Part shown: positions 10,855 to 21,847 of the stretch, piece after piece
How positions within the stretch are numbered: the first letter of the stretch is position 1
Layout of the letters: every line of letters starts with the position of its first letter
Source: Pezicula radicicola
Taxonomy: Eukaryota > Ascomycota > Leotiomycetes > Helotiales > Dermateaceae
DNA: 64,000 bases
Reading direction: 5' to 3'
Assembly (NCBI GenBank): GCA_003008705.1
Contig: PDUO01000013.1
Span: forward strand, 950,702-1,014,701
Program-made: the position numbers and the translations under genes
The notes under the pieces: model-generated
Told to the model about the DNA's origin: nothing
Databases searched by the model: none
Seen by the model: only the letters and a program-made list of their open reading frames with translations

Positions 10855-11945
10855 TTTGATAGTGGTGTTTGGCTTTGCTGGATACTACTGAGGCGAAGTG
10901 TGATACAAATGATAGAGAGTGCTTTTTTGCAAAAAATGAATGAACGTCAACTTGATTGACAGAAAAGAGTGTTGAAAAGGTAAAAAGAGCTGTTGTAAAA
11001 GAGAGTGAACTAAGCTGTTGATGGCTTAGAGAATATTAACAGTGCTTCGACATCCTCTTTATATACTCAATCCAAGTACAACGTACAGTAAGAGATGTCC
11101 ATCATGATCTCATCAGTTAGCCCGAGTCGGACTTACTGGTAGATGAAGGGGACCGTCAAATCCTGTGCCAACACCAGAAAGCCCACAGCAATAAACATTA
11201 TCACCCATGAAAAGGATCATAACTTTATGAACTCTGATCCTTCGAAAGAGAGGGGATGAACCTCCCGCGGAACTTCTCGTATCACTTGTGTATGAGAAGC
11301 CCCAGATTGGTTGGAAGGTTCGCAACTTTATGCACTAGATGTGCCAATTGCCAAGAGATCGCTAAATGGGGTGAGAGTAGCACTTGGCGTGGTATTTGAA
11401 GAAGGAGAAGGAGCGGAACGAAAGCTTAATATTGAGATTAAGAATATATGGATAGGAAAGAGAGGGCGGTTTGACTTGGAAGAAGGTCTTTGAATGTTTG
11501 ATGTACACAAGCGGCATTTGAGAAATACGAAGGTGCTAGTGCTAATGTTTTGCACACCGCCTTCTTTTCGGCCCAGCAGAATTGTGCTACAGGGACTTTT
11601 CCAGGGCATATTAGCGTACCCCTACCAAAACGGTGTGCAAAATATTAGCCCTGGCACCTTCGTAGGGGATTGCCAAGAAGCACAGCCCGCTCTCAGGCTC
11701 TCTACGGAGTCTCAAGGGATCACATGATCACACGCCTTTTCGTAGGTAACCTTTGCCATGGAATCCTATACATATCTTTAGGTCGATAGAGTAGAACACA
11801 AAAGTAAATGTCCATCTAGATTGGTTGGGGATATACGCTATGCTGAAAATCCAAAAATCATAGCTTCAGTATCTCGAAGAGCATTATCTCATATCATATT
11901 TCCTCCGAATACATATATTACCCATATCCGTCCGACTTAGAGTTA
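10855..11945. other. Intergenic region carrying a MITE-like element
   Basis: About 1.1 kb between the 5' end of the secreted protein gene and the 3' end of the transporter. Apart from the inverted-repeat element at 11526-11664 no gene is recognised. The first 250 bp should contain the promoter of the secreted protein; a TTTATATA-type box occurs near 11058. Confidence 0.5.
11526..11664. mobile_element. MITE-like element with about 32-bp inverted repeats and TA duplication
   Basis: The left end (from 11528) starts CGAAGGTGCTAGTGC and runs to CACACCG at 11559. The right end, on the opposite strand, starts CGAAGGTGCCAGGGC at 11662 and runs to CACACCG at 11631. The arms match at about 29 of 32 positions. 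Each end abuts TA (11526-11527 and 11663-11664), as expected for a Tc1/mariner-superfamily TA target duplication. The roughly 70-bp core has no coding capacity. This is the structure of a small non-autonomous DNA transposon; no transposase lies in the window. Confidence 0.75.
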
Positions 11946-13666
11946 TTAAACAGCGACCTTCTCCTCATGGCCTTGAGGTACGACATCAGCTAATGTCTCG
12001 TCCGAGAACTTCAAATCCTCTTCAATAGACACGTGATCCTTGACCTTCATGAAGATAACCGGAGCCGCGCAGAGGAGCGAGAAGGTGAGTAGACCCCAGG
12101 TGGAGGCAAACTCGGCCATGTAGGAGATCTTCTTTCCGTCGAGAGCCCACACGACAGCGGCACCAGCGGACTGGATTCCCTTGTAAAAACCGACGTAGTT
12201 TGCCATTCTGCGGCCAGAGTTGGTGAGAGCACCCATGAACCTATCTCATATTAGCAAATGGTAGTATCGCTTTCAAAACAAGAGCTCACCAGTAGGCAGA
12301 GGCTTGCCAGGCGGCATCGTAGAATCCGTAAAACATGAACAAAAACATCTTGCCGACATATCCTGAATGGGACCAATCCATTGGTACAAAGCCAGACTCG
12401 GTGGACGTAGATGCACGCGTGTAAGTTTTCGCGAAGGCATATCCACCACCCCAGATTACCATAGTGATAACCAACAGAGCCACTAAGCAGGCCCTAGCAC
12501 GCACACTTCTACGAATGCCCTCAATATCAAGGCAGTAGCCAAAGACCATGGCACCGACAATCTGCGCGATCCAGTATAGGACATCGTTAAGAGCCTTGGT
12601 ACGGGTGTCAAAATAGGCAGCGTTGATACCGTTGAATTGGTAGGTGGTGAACCAGTTCGAGGTCCAGAACATGGGGAAGAGGAGAATAATGAATGGCTCG
12701 GTTTTGATAGTCTCCAATAGTCCGAGTAATTCCGTCGTCCATGTTGGGTTTTTCATAAGCACAACGCGAGTGCCATCATCTCGGTAGACGTCTGACGCGT
12801 TGCACAGGCAAATAGCGAGAAGAGCACCCGCAAACATGAGAATGATGAATGCGATGTAGGTCCCATCGGTCACAGTGCTGTTTGTCGTTACGTGGATGTT
12901 TTGGCCTAGAGGAATCTGTGGAGTTGTCAGTCAATGCACTGAGCAGAAGTTAGATCTATATAATAGCAGATGCAAAACATACCAAAGCACCAATAACCCC
13001 ACCCAAGTTGAAGATAGCCCAAAACCAGGCGAAGTATCTTCCTTTGGATCCTTCATGGGGATATGACAGCATGATTGTACCCTGAGCGGTCCACAGAAGA
13101 CCAGCGCAGACACCGAGCAAGGCACCACTGAAAATAGTGAAGCCACCAGATTTGGTAGTATGGACGGAGACCAACAGAGCAATAGCATAAATGGAGTAGC
13201 CCAAGCCACCCAAAGAGAGAGTAAGCTTAACGCCCAATCTGTTGACAATACTGCCACCGAAGAAACCAAAGACTGCAAAAGTACTGTACAAAGCGGTGTT
13301 CTAATATCCATTGTCAGCAGTGCGTGCATTTTATTGCAAACAGTACAAAGCCAGAATCATGCAACGTACAATATCGTCACCGGTTTTTGTGGACGACTTT
13401 CCACCTCCTCCCATACCACCAAGAGCGTTGAACATGCCGGGGCACAGAAAGCAGACGAAGGAGACCATGGTCAGCTGGATCTTTGGCGACGCATACCAAG
13501 GAATGGTGACTGGGCCAATCTTGCGTTCTCTGTACATCCATCCTGAAGGTCGATCAATCGTTACGGCATGCTGCTCATCAGCAGTGGGTTCGGGCACCGC
13601 ACTCTTAATATCCTTCTCGTAAGGGGTCTCTCCTATGTTTTCCGTCTTTTCTGAGATATCTGTCAT
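11946..13666 (-). CDS. UNC93-like major facilitator superfamily membrane protein
   Basis: Four exons, about 490 residues. An N-terminal cytosolic tail of about 60 residues precedes the first membrane segment (TMVSFVCFLCPGMFNALGGMG), followed by about ten more hydrophobic helices. NTALYSTFAVFGFFGGSIVNRLG and GYSIYAIALLVSVH are typical of the UNC93/DUF895 branch of the MFS. The exon joins GDDI/NTALYS, GVIGAL/IPLGQN and SAYW/FMGALT are all in frame. NRRMANYVGFYKGIQSAGAA-type sequence in the last exon matches the family's C-terminal half. The short tail EEDLKFSDETLADV is cytosolic. Fungal UNC93-like proteins are common and their cargo is unknown. Upstream lie a 13-base G run (13705-13717) and an E-box CACGTG (13737-13742). 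Confidence 0.87.
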
Positions 13667-16517
13667 TGTCGAGTATGATATTTGCTATCCCTATCTCGTG
13701 AAATGGGGGGGGGGGGGCTCGGGGGTCACAACGGAGCACGTGCGAGTGGCTGTTGTTGTCGGGTCGCACCGAGGATTGGAGGGCCAATTCGTGGTTGAGG
13801 TTCAGACACAATAATTAAAGCTGGCTGGCGAAGCCCGAGAGTATAAATGCTCACATTGACATTTGGTTGACATACGCCGTACTACTAAGTGAGGGTCAAA
13901 AAGATAACGATCGTGTGCCGGCCCGATATGGAAGCTTCTCCGCAAATCATTGAGCCCCCTTCAACCCTTGTCGCAAGCTGGGGAGGGCAGAGAGCCTCTT
14001 GATAGGCTCGAGTCGTTCGCCCGCGGGTGGCTGGTTGCATGGGAGAATGCAACCCTCTGCAAATCTTACCATATGTAACGTGTGATGCCCTGATCAGGGC
14101 ACCGGTTCTCTCGCCGGAGCGCGTTGAACTCGAGAGAAGCGCGTTGAAAGAAACATCGTGATGGTGTGTCGTGTACTCAGCACAGAAGGCGTTGTTGCAC
14201 AACGCAGGAAGGAAGCAATTTATCGCCTCTGGTACGAAAGCTTCTTTCTTAGTTCTTACTGTACCCGTACTCGTGATCGACCACCGGTAAAGTAATAGCT
14301 TGATCCTCTGTACGGTCCCAAGAAATAATAAGCACTGTATGTACAGTATGTAGTGCAAAGTTTGCTCGCGAACCCGCCATCCAGAGTCCAGGCATCCCAG
14401 CTTCCAAATCCCCACAACTGATTAGGTAGGCAAGCCCTGTCTCGACTCTCCGCTGATACGAATTGCACGACGTTCTGCATCACACGTGACTCAAAAGATC
14501 GAGGATCCATCCAGGTTACATACGGAGTACAGCTCGAACAAATAGTTTGCCATTGATTTGTGCTCGTTACATGTCGTGGCTTTGAGTGGTTCAAGGCGCA
14601 AAACACCAAGAACCGTTTGACGTTGTAAGATTACGAAAGATGTGGGAACTGATAAGCCCAAAATCAAAATTTTTGGTATCCTCCAAATTTAGACAAGGTT
14701 TGCTGCAATATCAGATCATTCAAATGCCACTCTACCAGAGGACGAACTGGAACACAATTTAGAGCCCTGGGCTGATTTTAGCACCTACCGTCCCGTCTGA
14801 AGCTGGTGTTGTTGGAGGGCAAGGACCTAAGCGCCGTGCATGAAGGCTAACTGTCAATCTGCAAAGGCTACCTTACCTTACACACCCGTCCAAGGTCATG
14901 ATGCCAAGGTCACAATGCATCCTAGAGCTGGAGTACTTCCCAACTCCCAAGAACCGACCCATAAAGAGTCCATGCAACCTTCAACACGCACTTCCATGCA
15001 GCAGGACCCTAACTAGAGACATATGATAACAACCTTTGACCTGGTAAGCCATGAACAAAACGTCCCTCAATGCTGCCATCGTGGAGGAGGACCCACACTG
15101 CAACAATACCTTCATCTAGGAGGAAGGTTCCGCTTAGGAGCAACTCAAATTCAATGTTCCCAACAGAGCCTCAAGATCTCAATCGACGGTCATCGAATAC
15201 CGCTATTGGGAAGCAGGCACAGCGCCAACCCCTCTAGTGATGACTTTCCCTTTCCGAATATGTTTCTGACAGTCTTGCAGTATCTCTTTGCGTCAACTTT
15301 CAACCTGCCGCGACCCTCTGCCTGAAGACAGCGAGTGCCAGCAGCTAGAAGAGCTGGAGAGCGTCTTTGGACTTTAGGAAAACGTACCGCATGCTATCTT
15401 TGGCGCTAGAGAGACACACCCGAGATAGGAGCCTCCCGTGCCGAAAAAAAGAAACAACATCGTCAACAGACTTGTTACTCTTCAATATGACCAAACAAAA
15501 AAGACTAGAAACAAGGGCGCCATGTGGATATATAATAAGAGCTCCGCCCTACCATCATCTTGCCATTGACTCCAGTCTGCACGAAGATCCTCGGTAGCAA
15601 CCGTCATTTAACCGTTGTCGATATCCCACTCCTGCTTGATCTTGCTTAACAGACTAGCAACCTCGGAGTCACAGCATCTCATGCTCAGAACGGAACAAAG
15701 CATACAGATCCGGTCGTCTTTGAGAAAAGTCTCGAAGTACACAAGCAAATCGTCTCACGCTAAAGAGCATACCTTGGGAGGAGACACGAGTCTAGAGACC
15801 CCGACCACATCCAAGAGTAGGACAAGCTGAGGAAGATAGTACCTCAATGAGGTCGATATCTGTGTAAGGACTACCGTAAGTTAATCAAACACGCTCGTGG
15901 ATATCTGTAGCGTGCGTTTGGAAAGAACTGCAGTATAATCATAAGTAGGTGCTTGTTTGACTCCTACCGCAATAGATTGACTATGCCACTGATACAAATT
16001 TGGTGCCATCGAGTGTGAAGATGCTGAGCAGTGAGGTTTTGAAAATCACTTTGTTGAGCATCGCGGTCGTTGAAGAATAATATTTCACATGGCCTTTTGC
16101 ATCACGTGAACACAAAGGAATGTGCTGAACACGAAGGAATGTGAAGGATGTCCATTTTAGGAAACTCGGGGAATTTTGCCTTGTTGGATCGGGACCTCGG
16201 CATAGAGAGAGGCTGATTGATTTGTAGCAATTTTGGGCTTCTTGTGACCATGCATTCCTTGAAAAAGGCTGTATCGCCATACGCCCTTAACATACAAGAG
16301 CTCGACCTCGGTGTGTCCCTTCTTAACTTGCTTTTGTTCTCTTCTCTTCTCTTCTTCTCTTCTTCTCTTCTTCATCATACAGCTTTTAGCATTTATAACT
16401 CCGCGACCGGCCTTCTCTTCCACGATGCATATTAGATCCCTTCTCTGAACACAAGCACATATTCGGCGCAATTGAGTTTTTGGAGTTATTTGTTTTATTG
16501 CCACATCAGCATATACC
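13667..16517. other. Long intergenic region, possibly with a decayed gene
   Basis: About 2.85 kb. The left end holds the transporter promoter, with a G13 tract at 13705-13717. From about 14690 to 15880 on the plus strand there are coding-like stretches repeatedly broken by stops and frame changes (for example LPEDELEHNLEPWADF near 14740 and HLTVVDIP near 15610). This is what a decayed gene looks like, but I cannot name it with confidence. A minus-strand 176-codon frame at 13885-14415 has no recognisable motif. One copy of CATACGGAGTA lies at 14519-14529. The right end carries the pyrimidine tract upstream of the PEX5-like gene. Confidence 0.4.
16333..16375 (+). promoter_or_regulatory. Pyrimidine-rich tract upstream of PEX5-like gene
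   Basis: An uninterrupted run of C/T made of TTCTC-type units ends about 140 bp before the start codon. CT-rich tracts just upstream of the transcription start are common in promoters of well-expressed filamentous fungal genes. Assigning it to this gene rests on position only. Confidence 0.5.
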
Positions 16518-18322
16518 ATGGTGTTATGTTCGACGAGTCAGAGCCCGCTCAGCGCGTTCTCTAAGCACACACAGATTGACCGCGCATTGCAGAAAGATAG
16601 ATTGGTTAGAAAGGAAGGAAGCCGACATGGCTTCCGGGATACAAGAGGGACTCACGTAAGTGCTCCTTACAGATTGAAAATATCTTTGCTGAGAAGAAAT
16701 AGTTAGCAGAAGAGTTCACACGATTTGAAGGTGTTCAAAACCCAACTTTACCAACGGTGGAAACACAGCAGATGATATTGGGCTCAGAGACACAAAAGAC
16801 ACCAAGCTCAGGGCACAATGCGTTTCGAAATGAGAATGATATGTGGTTGTCAGAATACCCTGGAACAGGCAGGGCGACCACTGCGAAGACCGCAGCGCAG
16901 TCCGCATTTCGACTCGTGGAGTATACGTCTTTCCAAGTCTTTCAGGCGCAAGCCTCTTCGAGACATGGCACGAATACCAGACAGGCAGGATCGCTATCGA
17001 TGAGTCGCGGGGAATTGAAATACAACAGGGCTTTGAATCTGCAGCTTGCCACTAGGCAGCAAGAGTTAGACGCATGCAGGCTTTCCAAGCAGGAGTCACG
17101 GATGTCACAAGAGACAGGGTTAACGGATAGCGAGTGGGAGGCCATATTTACCCAATTAGAAGCCACCAACAATTCAATAAATGTAGAGATTGAGAAAGAG
17201 GCGGGCAGGGCGAATCAGACAAAGGATGTACGCTCTAAAATACCAAAAGAGGACGTCGAGACTCCTTATGTAAAACCCCAACAAATTATACAACCAACCA
17301 TAGAATATTTATTCGAAAAAGACAACCCTTTCAGCTCGAACCGAGATCCGTTCCAAGAAGGCATGGAAATTGTGCAACGAAACGGCAACCTCTCCTTTGC
17401 AGCCTTAGCTTTCGAGGCAGCCTGCCAGCAGACGCCCACAAACTTCGATGCCTGGAGAATGCTAGGCACAGTACAAGCGGAGACTGAGCAAGAAGCTATA
17501 GCCATTACATCACTAAATGAAGCGCTGAAGCTACAGCCAAAATGCCCAGAGGTCATGATGAGACTAGCACTCTGCTATACGAATGAAGGAAGCAGTAATT
17601 TGGCATGTTCCATGCTCCACGACTGGCTTCAACAAAAGTACCCGCTCATTGCCACAACATCCAATGATCACCTAAATAGCACAAATCAAACTCAGGAGCA
17701 CCTTAAGGGGCTCTACATAAAAGCCGCTCAGCTCTCTCCAGAAGGTGAACACATGGATCTAGAGGTACAAGTCGCACTCGGTATCCTATTCTTTTCAACG
17801 TACGACCATGTGCAAGCAGCCGATTGCTTCGCTGCAGCCATCAACTCGACTTCCACCTCCGCCTTATCACAATGGCCGCTACATCTCCTCTGGACTCATT
17901 ACGGTGCTTGTCTAGGCAATATACCACTCAACTCACGTGAATCCTCATATGATTCCGCAAAAGCCGCTTACGAAACGGCTATCTCCATCTCCCCAAACAG
18001 CATGCGGGCCCGCTACAATCTAGGTGTTCTTCAGCATATACGAGGGAACTCGTTGGCGGGCGCAAGAACACTGGTACAAGCCCTCAGAATTTCAATTGGT
18101 GATATACTAGAGATTGTGAGGGTGGGGACTAGCCATGGAAGGCTGGAAGAGAAATCAGCACGGGATACGCAGAGGAAAGATACAGATGGAGAGTCAAAGC
18201 ATATCTATGACGGACTAAGACAATGCTGTTTAGGCATTTGTAGATGGGACTTGGCGGAAATGGTAGGCCCACGTATGAATTTGGGATTCTTCGAGTCGGA
18301 ACTTGAAAAACATGTTGCTTAG
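16518..18322 (+). CDS. PEX5: PEX5-type peroxisomal targeting signal 1 receptor (divergent)
   Basis: Cycling receptor that binds C-terminal PTS1 signals in the cytosol and docks at the peroxisome. The first exon (16518-16655) encodes MVLCSTSQSPLSAFSKH then QIDRALQKDRLV, the conserved PEX5 N-terminus with the cysteine used for monoubiquitination and export. A 47-nt intron (16656-16702) restores the frame of the long second exon; total about 585 residues, slightly short for the family. Two aromatic pentapeptides (WLSEY and WEAIF) resemble the WxxxF/Y docking motifs. The TPR part starts at YLFEKDNPFSSNRDPFQEG and contains LSFAALAFEAACQQTP and CYTNEG. In the second TPR set LWTHYGACLGN replaces the usual LWN..GA..AN, while RYNLG is kept, so a PTS1-contact Asn seems changed. 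This may be a second, diverged PEX5 rather than the main receptor; I cannot tell from one window. Confidence 0.88.
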
Positions 18323-19110
18323 GGAACTTTTTCAATAGAATGTTGTTGATTCGGTAGATATAGCCCTTGTATATGCTAGAGCAGAATTTATATAATGATA
18401 GATAATAGATGAAAGATGAAAGATGATGAATGCTTAGTAGTACAGCCTAATACAATACCATACTACCTCATCGTCCATATCCATAATACTCTGATCTTCT
18501 TGGTAGACATAATAGTATACAGGGTAAGAAAATTTTATTACCCCTACTAATCCACCGATCCCTCTTAAATTCCTTGATCTTATTCAAGTTCAAGCGTACC
18601 TAGTATTTTTCAAGCGATACGGCTTACCTGCTGTTGGTCGGCTTATTATAAGTACATAGAGTAGATTCATTAACTTGATGGTAGTGTATGGGTAGTTAGT
18701 GTATGGAGTACATTCTAAAGTTATAGAGGGTAGCTTGTAAATTTCTAAGTCTTATACTTAGTTCTAAGTAAGTCTCTAGATTTTAGCCTCATTTCTCTTC
18801 TATAACTAAATTTACCCTACTAAAGGGTTGCTTCGTAGACTATTTCGTTTCGTTACTAACTCTTAATTGTTATCTTCTTGCAGTTAGGTTTTAGCGACTC
18901 GAAGCAGAATCTTAGCACTAACCAAATGCTATCTGTACAAAACTCTGGTATATTCTTTTCAAACCAAACTAGATGCAAGTGCCCCAAACCTAAAAACCGC
19001 TTAGGGAACAAGTACAGTACAATGCATTGGAATCCGTGACCGCCCCGCTATAGTACCGTATAATACAAAAGAGACCCGAGCTAAAACACAATCTGACCAT
19101 CAAATGCAGA
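18323..19110. other. Intergenic gap, no gene
   Basis: An AT-rich stretch of 0.8 kb between two convergent genes (PEX5-like and the PDI-like gene), expected to hold both terminators. No coding frame or clear repeat. Confidence 0.5.
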
Positions 19111-21422
19111 TCAATCCACCTTGCCATTAGTATTACCGCCCAAGAGGCCTCCCTTCTCATCATCAAGTCTAAAGAATCCGCCTCTACTCCGCCCCATGCG
19201 CTTTCGGCCATAATAAGTACCGGCTAGCACCATCCCAATGATAACACCGAATGAGATGATTCTGTGTCCCGATATGGCGCCTCTGATATCAAAGAAGAAT
19301 TTCTCAAAGCTTGAGATGGTGGACTTGGGCTTGATGCGTGGGGGTGACTCCACTACTTTGGGAATTGTCTCAAGGATTGAGGTTCGTGACGCGATTATGT
19401 AGTTGCCGGTTATGGTAGTGTCCCAGTATCTTCGGTTCTATATGATATTAGTCACATGAGCCGTATGCGAAAGGGATACTTGGCACTTACATCTTCATCG
19501 TTAATGACAACTTTCTCGCCTTCCTTCGCGTCAATTCCATATGTTGTTCGGATCCACCTCTCCCAGAAGACGCCATCGACCCAGGCAAACCCAACTTCCT
19601 TTCTGTCTGACTTGTCCATGTTGATGTGAATACTCTTGGCGGCCCTCAAAGCTCGTTGATCATTACGGTCCTCAGCTTCTTCAATTCTCAGTTGTTTAGC
19701 ATCTCTCAACTCTTGCCTCTCAAGCTGGAATCTTTGTGTCTGCTTATCCATCCATTCCAATGCTGCACTCTTGATCTCTTTCTTAGCAATGACGAAGTCA
19801 TTTTCGTGCTCGCGGTTTAAAATACCAAGGACCACCAATTTTCCATCCATAATTTCGCGAGAGTTCGAGGCAGTGAGTTCAGGGACAATTGGTAACCAAA
19901 CAGATTGCATCCAATGTAGAACCTGTCGGAAATCTCGCATATCTTGAGGTGCTAACGCAGTGTAGTAAGTGGGGCGGCCATCTCTTGCAACCAAAAGTCT
20001 AGGCCAAGTGGTGATCTTGAATCGCTCAGCAAGAATAGCGCTATTGGTCTTTACGAGACGTGCATGTCCGATCAAGCTCAAAGTCAACCTCTCGAGAGCA
20101 GCAAAGTCCTCAGAGGTGGTAGCATGGTCGTAGAAATAGAGGAATATTACCTCTTCCTTCTCTTCCAATTCCTTAAATTCAACAGCATCAATATCCTTCA
20201 CGCCTCCGCCAATGTCGATAGCTTTGTTGGCATATGTGATAAAATCGCCCAATCCCCTCAGACCATCATACTCGACCCGTTCACCACCAACAAAGAACAG
20301 AATGGTTGGGTAGCCGCGTAGACGAACATCTTTGCACAATCTTGACTCTGCATCACAGTTGACCTCGCCAATGTTGAGCTTGCCCTTCATTTCCTTCCCC
20401 AGCTGAACCCAATTAGGAGCCATTGCTTGACAGTGATGGCACCAAGGCGCGTAAAACTTTACGAACCAGGGCTCTTGTGACATGGTAACCTGATTTTGGA
20501 AACTCTCAGCTGTGAGGGAGACGGAAGTGCCCAGAGGGTTGGGCGTCACAGTCGGCTTGGTGGGCTTCTTCTTGACTGGTGTAGCCTTGATAACTTTGCT
20601 GGATGATGTGGAGGTCATTCCAAGGTCCTCGACGGCAGCGGCGGGCTTGTCCCCAATTACAGGTTTCTCTGCCTTCTCAGATCCAACTACTGGAGCGACT
20701 GCGGTAGGAGCAGGAGGCGTGGCTGGGACTTCGGGTTCGGGGGCACTGCTTGCACCAGCTTGTGGAAGCTTTGGACCACCAATGGGTCTGGAACCTGGCT
20801 TGATCGTCTCCAAAATACCCTCAATAAACGCGCTCAGTCCTGGTATATCCTTCGTACCATCGAATCTCTTGACTTCTTCGCCATCTTTGTATAGAATAAA
20901 TGTTGGCCACGCGTGGACATCGTGCGCTTCGCAGGCAGATCCAAAAGCAATACAATCTAATGATCCGAAATGGAAGTTGTAGTAAGCTTGGAAAGTGTTC
21001 ATAGATGTCGACGCGCTATCATCCTCCGATCCAGGAACTGGTTTAGACGTATAATAGAATTCATGAAGGGTTTGCCATGAGGGCGCGATGCTAATACAGT
21101 GTGGGCAATACGGTCTGGAAATCCAGGAATTAGCCAAGGCCATGCCCATACCTGTGCCGGGCGGGGCAACTTACGAGTGATGCTTCACGAACCAGTAACC
21201 ATCCTTAATTGTTGTATTGAATTGTTCGCCATCTATGTCAGGTATAGGAGGCACTCGCACGCCGTTAAATGTTGTTGACGTATCTGGTGCTTCTACTTCG
21301 GGTTCTGCGACCGCTGGAGCCTCGCCTGGTGTTATGGCTCCATTTACAACAGATTCGGGCGCCTCTGCTAATACTGTCGTGGCAAAGAAGGCGCAGAGGA
21401 GGGATAACGAGGAGAAACGCAT
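19111..21422 (-). CDS. Membrane-anchored protein disulfide isomerase-like protein (Eps1-type)
   Basis: Endoplasmic reticulum thiol oxidoreductase. Three exons, about 730 residues. Residues 1-19 are a signal peptide (cleavage near VLA/EAPES). The first thioredoxin domain begins in exon 1 (DGYWFVKHHS) and continues after a 60-70 nt intron with the active site PYCPHC. A Pro/Ala/Thr-rich linker of about 100 residues follows, then a second thioredoxin domain with FYAPWCHHCQAMAP. A third, redox-inactive thioredoxin-like part (HATTSEDFAALERLT) and a charged, probably coiled segment near DKQTQRFQLERQELRD come next. The last exon carries the membrane helix ISFGVIIGMVLAGTYYG and a cytosolic tail. Signal, two CxxC domains and a C-terminal anchor match yeast Eps1 and related fungal PDIs. 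It is divergent from TDP1 across 425 bp. Confidence 0.88.
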
Positions 21423-21847
21423 TTTGATGAGGCCTATCTGTCTCCTGAGATAGGCAAATGATAGCCACCCACAGCGGCCAGTACCGCCAGCGAACGAGGG
21501 GAACTATCAATCGCAAAGAAAGAGAGGCGGTGGATTGGCGCAACGATGTACACGGTCTCCACGGGGTATCGAGGTCGTGGATGGAGGTTGAAAGAGCGAG
21601 GTATGGAGAGAGTCCCTTTATCCAAGGATCGCCAATAGCGAAAGATGGAACACAACAGAGAACGGTTTAGCGCGCCTCGCTTGTAGTTTCCCGCCCAAAA
21701 TAGCAGCGCACACGTGATATCAAACCTTCCCTCCCCACGCGATCTCGTCCACGAGCTTTGAACAAAACAAAGACTTGTAATCAACGCGTATATCTATTTC
21801 AAGAGAGGAGGCGCTTCCTTCATTCTATTCGGCTTACAGAACGAATC
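21423..21847. promoter_or_regulatory. Shared divergent promoter of PDI-like gene and TDP1
   Basis: 425 bp separate the two start codons. On the TDP1 side are TTTCCCGCCC (21687-21696), which fits the E2F-type consensus TTTSSCGC, and an E-box CACGTG (21711-21716). G1/S or DNA-damage control of TDP1 would be consistent, but this is inference from motifs. Confidence 0.5.

Noticed and set aside
13885..14415. 176-codon minus-strand frame
   Set aside because: No known motif, odd composition, and overlaps another frame; probably chance.
20512..20982. 156-codon plus-strand frame opposite the PDI-like gene
   Set aside because: Mirror of the Pro/Ala/Thr-rich linker of the real gene.
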